Source: Alphaproteobacteria bacterium UBA6149 (GTDB lineage: Bacteria; Pseudomonadota; Alphaproteobacteria; Rickettsiales; UBA998). From it: DNA of 5,925 nt. The notes under the pieces are model-generated. The model did not search any database. It saw nothing but the letters and a program-made list of their open reading frames with translations, and was not told where the DNA came from. The stretch is from contig DIUV01000060.1 of the NCBI GenBank assembly GCA_002423155.1, positions 1 to 5,925 on the forward strand, written 5' to 3'. Every line of letters begins with the position of its first letter. Position 1 is the first letter of the stretch. The position numbers were made by a program, and so were the translations under genes. Below are positions 4,586-5,925 of the stretch, piece by piece.

Positions 4586-5794
4586 ATGCCCCCACAAAAA
4601 AACATCACCATAATCGGCGGCGGTCCTAGTGGGCTGATGGCGGCGGAAATTTTGGCGCAGGCGGGGTATATGGTTAGTTTGTATGATGCTATGCCGAGTT
4701 TGGGGCGGAAGTTTTTGATGGCGGGGCGTGGGGGGCTGAATCTTACGCATAGTGAGGGGTTGGATAAATTTATTACGCGTTATGGGGGGGCGAGTGATTG
4801 GTTGGCGCCGGTTATTCGGGCTTTTCCGCCTTCTGCGTTGCGTGAGTGGTGCGAAGCTTTGGGGGAAGAAACTTTTGTGGGGAGTAGTGGGCGAGTGTTT
4901 CCGCGGAGTATGAAGGCGGCGCCTTTGTTGCGTGCTTGGTTGGCGCGGTTAAATAAATTGGGGGTGAGGTATTTTCCGCGGCATTATTGGCACGGGTGGG
5001 AAGGGGATTTGCTGGCTTTTCGGGATGGGAAACAAGAAAAACTTTTAGTTAAAGCGGACGCAACTTTGCTGGCGCTGGGCGGTGCATCTTGGCCGCGGCT
5101 GGGTTCGGATGGTGGCTGGGTGGATATTTTGCGTGAAATTGGCGTGGAAATATCGCCATTACGCGCCGCTAATTGCGGATTTGTCACGCATTGGTCAGAT
5201 TATTTTGCGCAGAATTTTGCAGGAACACCGCTGAAATCTGTTTTGCTGCGGCATGAAAATATTTCGCAAATGGGCGAGATAATGCTCACCAAGCAAGGAG
5301 TGGAGGGGGGGGCGGTTTATGCTTTGTCGGGTATTTTGCGTGAAAGTATTGCTGCCAAAGGACATGCCTGGTTAGAAATTGACCTGCGCCCGAGCATGTT
5401 GGTGGATGAATTAGCGAGTAAATTGGGAAATAATCGTGGCAATCAGTCGTTAAGCACTTACTTGCGCAAAGCAAATTTTCCTGCATTTGCGGTTGCTCTC
5501 TTGCGGGAAGTTTGCAGCTTAGAAGAGTTACAAAATGCCAGCGTACTAAAACTAGCCCAGATTTTAAAAAATATCCCCCTCAAACTAACTGTCACTACGG
5601 GGCTACAACGCGCTATTTCTACTGCTGGGGGAATAAAACATAATGCAATCAATCCCCAATTTATGCTCCATGCAAAACCCAGTGTTTTTGTTGCTGGAGA
5701 AATGCTGGATTGGGAAGCCCCTACAGGCGGATATTTATTACAAGCTTGTTTTAGTACTGCTGTTGCGGCAGCGCAGGGAATGATGGAAGCGTGA
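4586..5794 (+). CDS. TIGR03862-type flavoprotein (HI0933-like)
   Basis: A 402-residue FAD-binding oxidoreductase-like protein of the HI0933/BaiN superfamily, which I place in the PP_4765 (TIGR03862) subgroup; its substrate is not established. The dinucleotide-binding fold opens with NITIIGGGPSGLMAAEILA (6-24). The family signature GRKFLMAGRGGLNLTHS (40-56) follows, then LALGGASWPRLGSDGGW (162-178), TTGLQRAISTAGGI (337-350), and the C-terminal FAD-contact block AGEMLDWEAPTGGYLLQ (370-386) with a closing helix. Length and motifs are complete, so the protein is probably functional and soluble. The ATG at 4586 puts the GxGxxG motif at residue 11, as usual, but no Shine-Dalgarno is visible, so initiation may be leaderless or weak. 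The 5' half is G-rich in third positions while the 3' half is AT- and C-richer. Runs of 7 G (4784-4790) and 8 G (5305-5312) lie in frame. Confidence 0.92.
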   Translation: MPPQKNITIIGGGPSGLMAAEILAQAGYMVSLYDAMPSLGRKFLMAGRGGLNLTHSEGLDKFITRYGGASDWLAPVIRAFPPSALREWCEALGEETFVGSSGRVFPRSMKAAPLLRAWLARLNKLGVRYFPRHYWHGWEGDLLAFRDGKQEKLLVKADATLLALGGASWPRLGSDGGWVDILREIGVEISPLRAANCGFVTHWSDYFAQNFAGTPLKSVLLRHENISQMGEIMLTKQGVEGGAVYALSGILRESIAAKGHAWLEIDLRPSMLVDELASKLGNNRGNQSLSTYLRKANFPAFAVALLREVCSLEELQNASVLKLAQILKNIPLKLTVTTGLQRAISTAGGIKHNAINPQFMLHAKPSVFVAGEMLDWEAPTGGYLLQACFSTAVAAAQGMMEA

Positions 5795-5822
5795 TAAGGG
5801 AAAATTTCTGCTAAATTTATAT

Positions 5823-5856
5823 ATATTAATATACTACACGACAGTATTATTAATAT
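5823..5856. repeat. AT-rich hairpin after flavoprotein gene
   Basis: ATATTAATATACT (5823-5835) pairs with AGTATTATTAATAT (5843-5856) with one bulged base and a 7-nt loop (5836-5842). It begins 28 nt after the flavoprotein stop. It lacks the GC core and clear T-tract of an intrinsic terminator, so it could be a weak terminator, a protein-binding palindrome or a product of composition. Confidence 0.4.
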
Positions 5857-5901
5857 GGCATTTATACATTGAAATATAACAAAAAAGTTTGCTCTCTCCA
5901 T

Positions 5902-5920
5902 CGTCATTCCCGTGCAGACG
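5902..5920. repeat. Possible start of dispersed GTCATTCCCG repeat
   Basis: CGTC (5902-5905) and GACG (5917-5920) bound a segment beginning GTCATTCCCG. This word opens widespread dispersed palindromic repeats in many proteobacteria, usually closed by a CGGGAAT arm. That arm is not seen here because the window ends at 5925, so this is only a hint. Confidence 0.3.
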
Positions 5921-5925
5921 CACTA

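Noticed and set aside
5458..5907. Minus-strand 149-codon frame opposite the end of the flavoprotein gene.
   Set aside because: It is antisense to conserved FAD-contact motifs. Its start-proximal hydrophobic stretch comes from AT-rich intergenic DNA, and no family is recognisable.
1..5925. CRISPR array, insertion-sequence ends with a transposase, or rRNA.
   Set aside because: No regularly spaced repeats, no transposase-like ORF and no rRNA-like segment could be found on either strand.

Overview
The window looks like an accessory (phage- and defence-derived) stretch of a low-to-moderate GC alphaproteobacterial chromosome. Three things point to alphaproteobacteria: a DUF3768-type protein at the left end, a PP_4765-type (TIGR03862) flavoprotein at the right end, and an orphan GIY-YIG nuclease behind a GC-rich palindrome. 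This placement is inferred from protein families recognised by eye; no ribosomal RNA or other taxonomic marker is present.

Layout. Positions 29-382 (+) encode the DUF3768 protein. It converges through a perfect 12-bp bidirectional terminator on a short minus-strand group: an unrecognised cysteine-rich protein (463-915) and, upstream of it, a phage-type DNA cytosine-5 methyltransferase (942-1823). Nested inside the methyltransferase, in the +1 frame of the same strand, is a 254-residue ORF (950-1714). It has its own strong Shine-Dalgarno sequence (AAAGGAG, 8-nt spacing) and recurring motifs (DLFGQE, SLESRL, two LWxTPN, CWLMGY) that I associate with phage-encoded proteins. This apparent overprinted gene pair is the most interesting thing in the window. 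Upstream of the methyltransferase lie a minus-strand terminator and the 3' remnant of a broken gene (1901-2044).

At 2044-2144 an imperfect GC-rich palindrome abuts a small GIY-YIG nuclease (2162-2404, +). The two look like one unit that may have cut off the gene to its left. After a very AT-rich gap come two fragments. The first (2637-2930, +) carries the N-terminal half-motif of a SMODS/CD-NTase nucleotidyltransferase. The second (2927-3265, +) resembles the C-terminal part of a SLATT-type membrane effector. Together they look like the scar of a deleted CBASS-like antiphage system, joined at a GTGA stop/start overlap.

The right third holds two intact, divergent genes: an AAA+ ATPase with a C-terminal winged-helix-like region (3243-4427, -) and the flavoprotein (4586-5794, +). 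Their shared 158-bp region carries operator-like repeats of TTACTA/TAGTAA. The window ends with an AT-rich hairpin and the start of what may be a dispersed GTCATTCCCG repeat.

Functionally this is a patchwork rather than one pathway: a phage modification module, a selfish-looking nuclease, defence-system debris, and two chromosomal-type genes.
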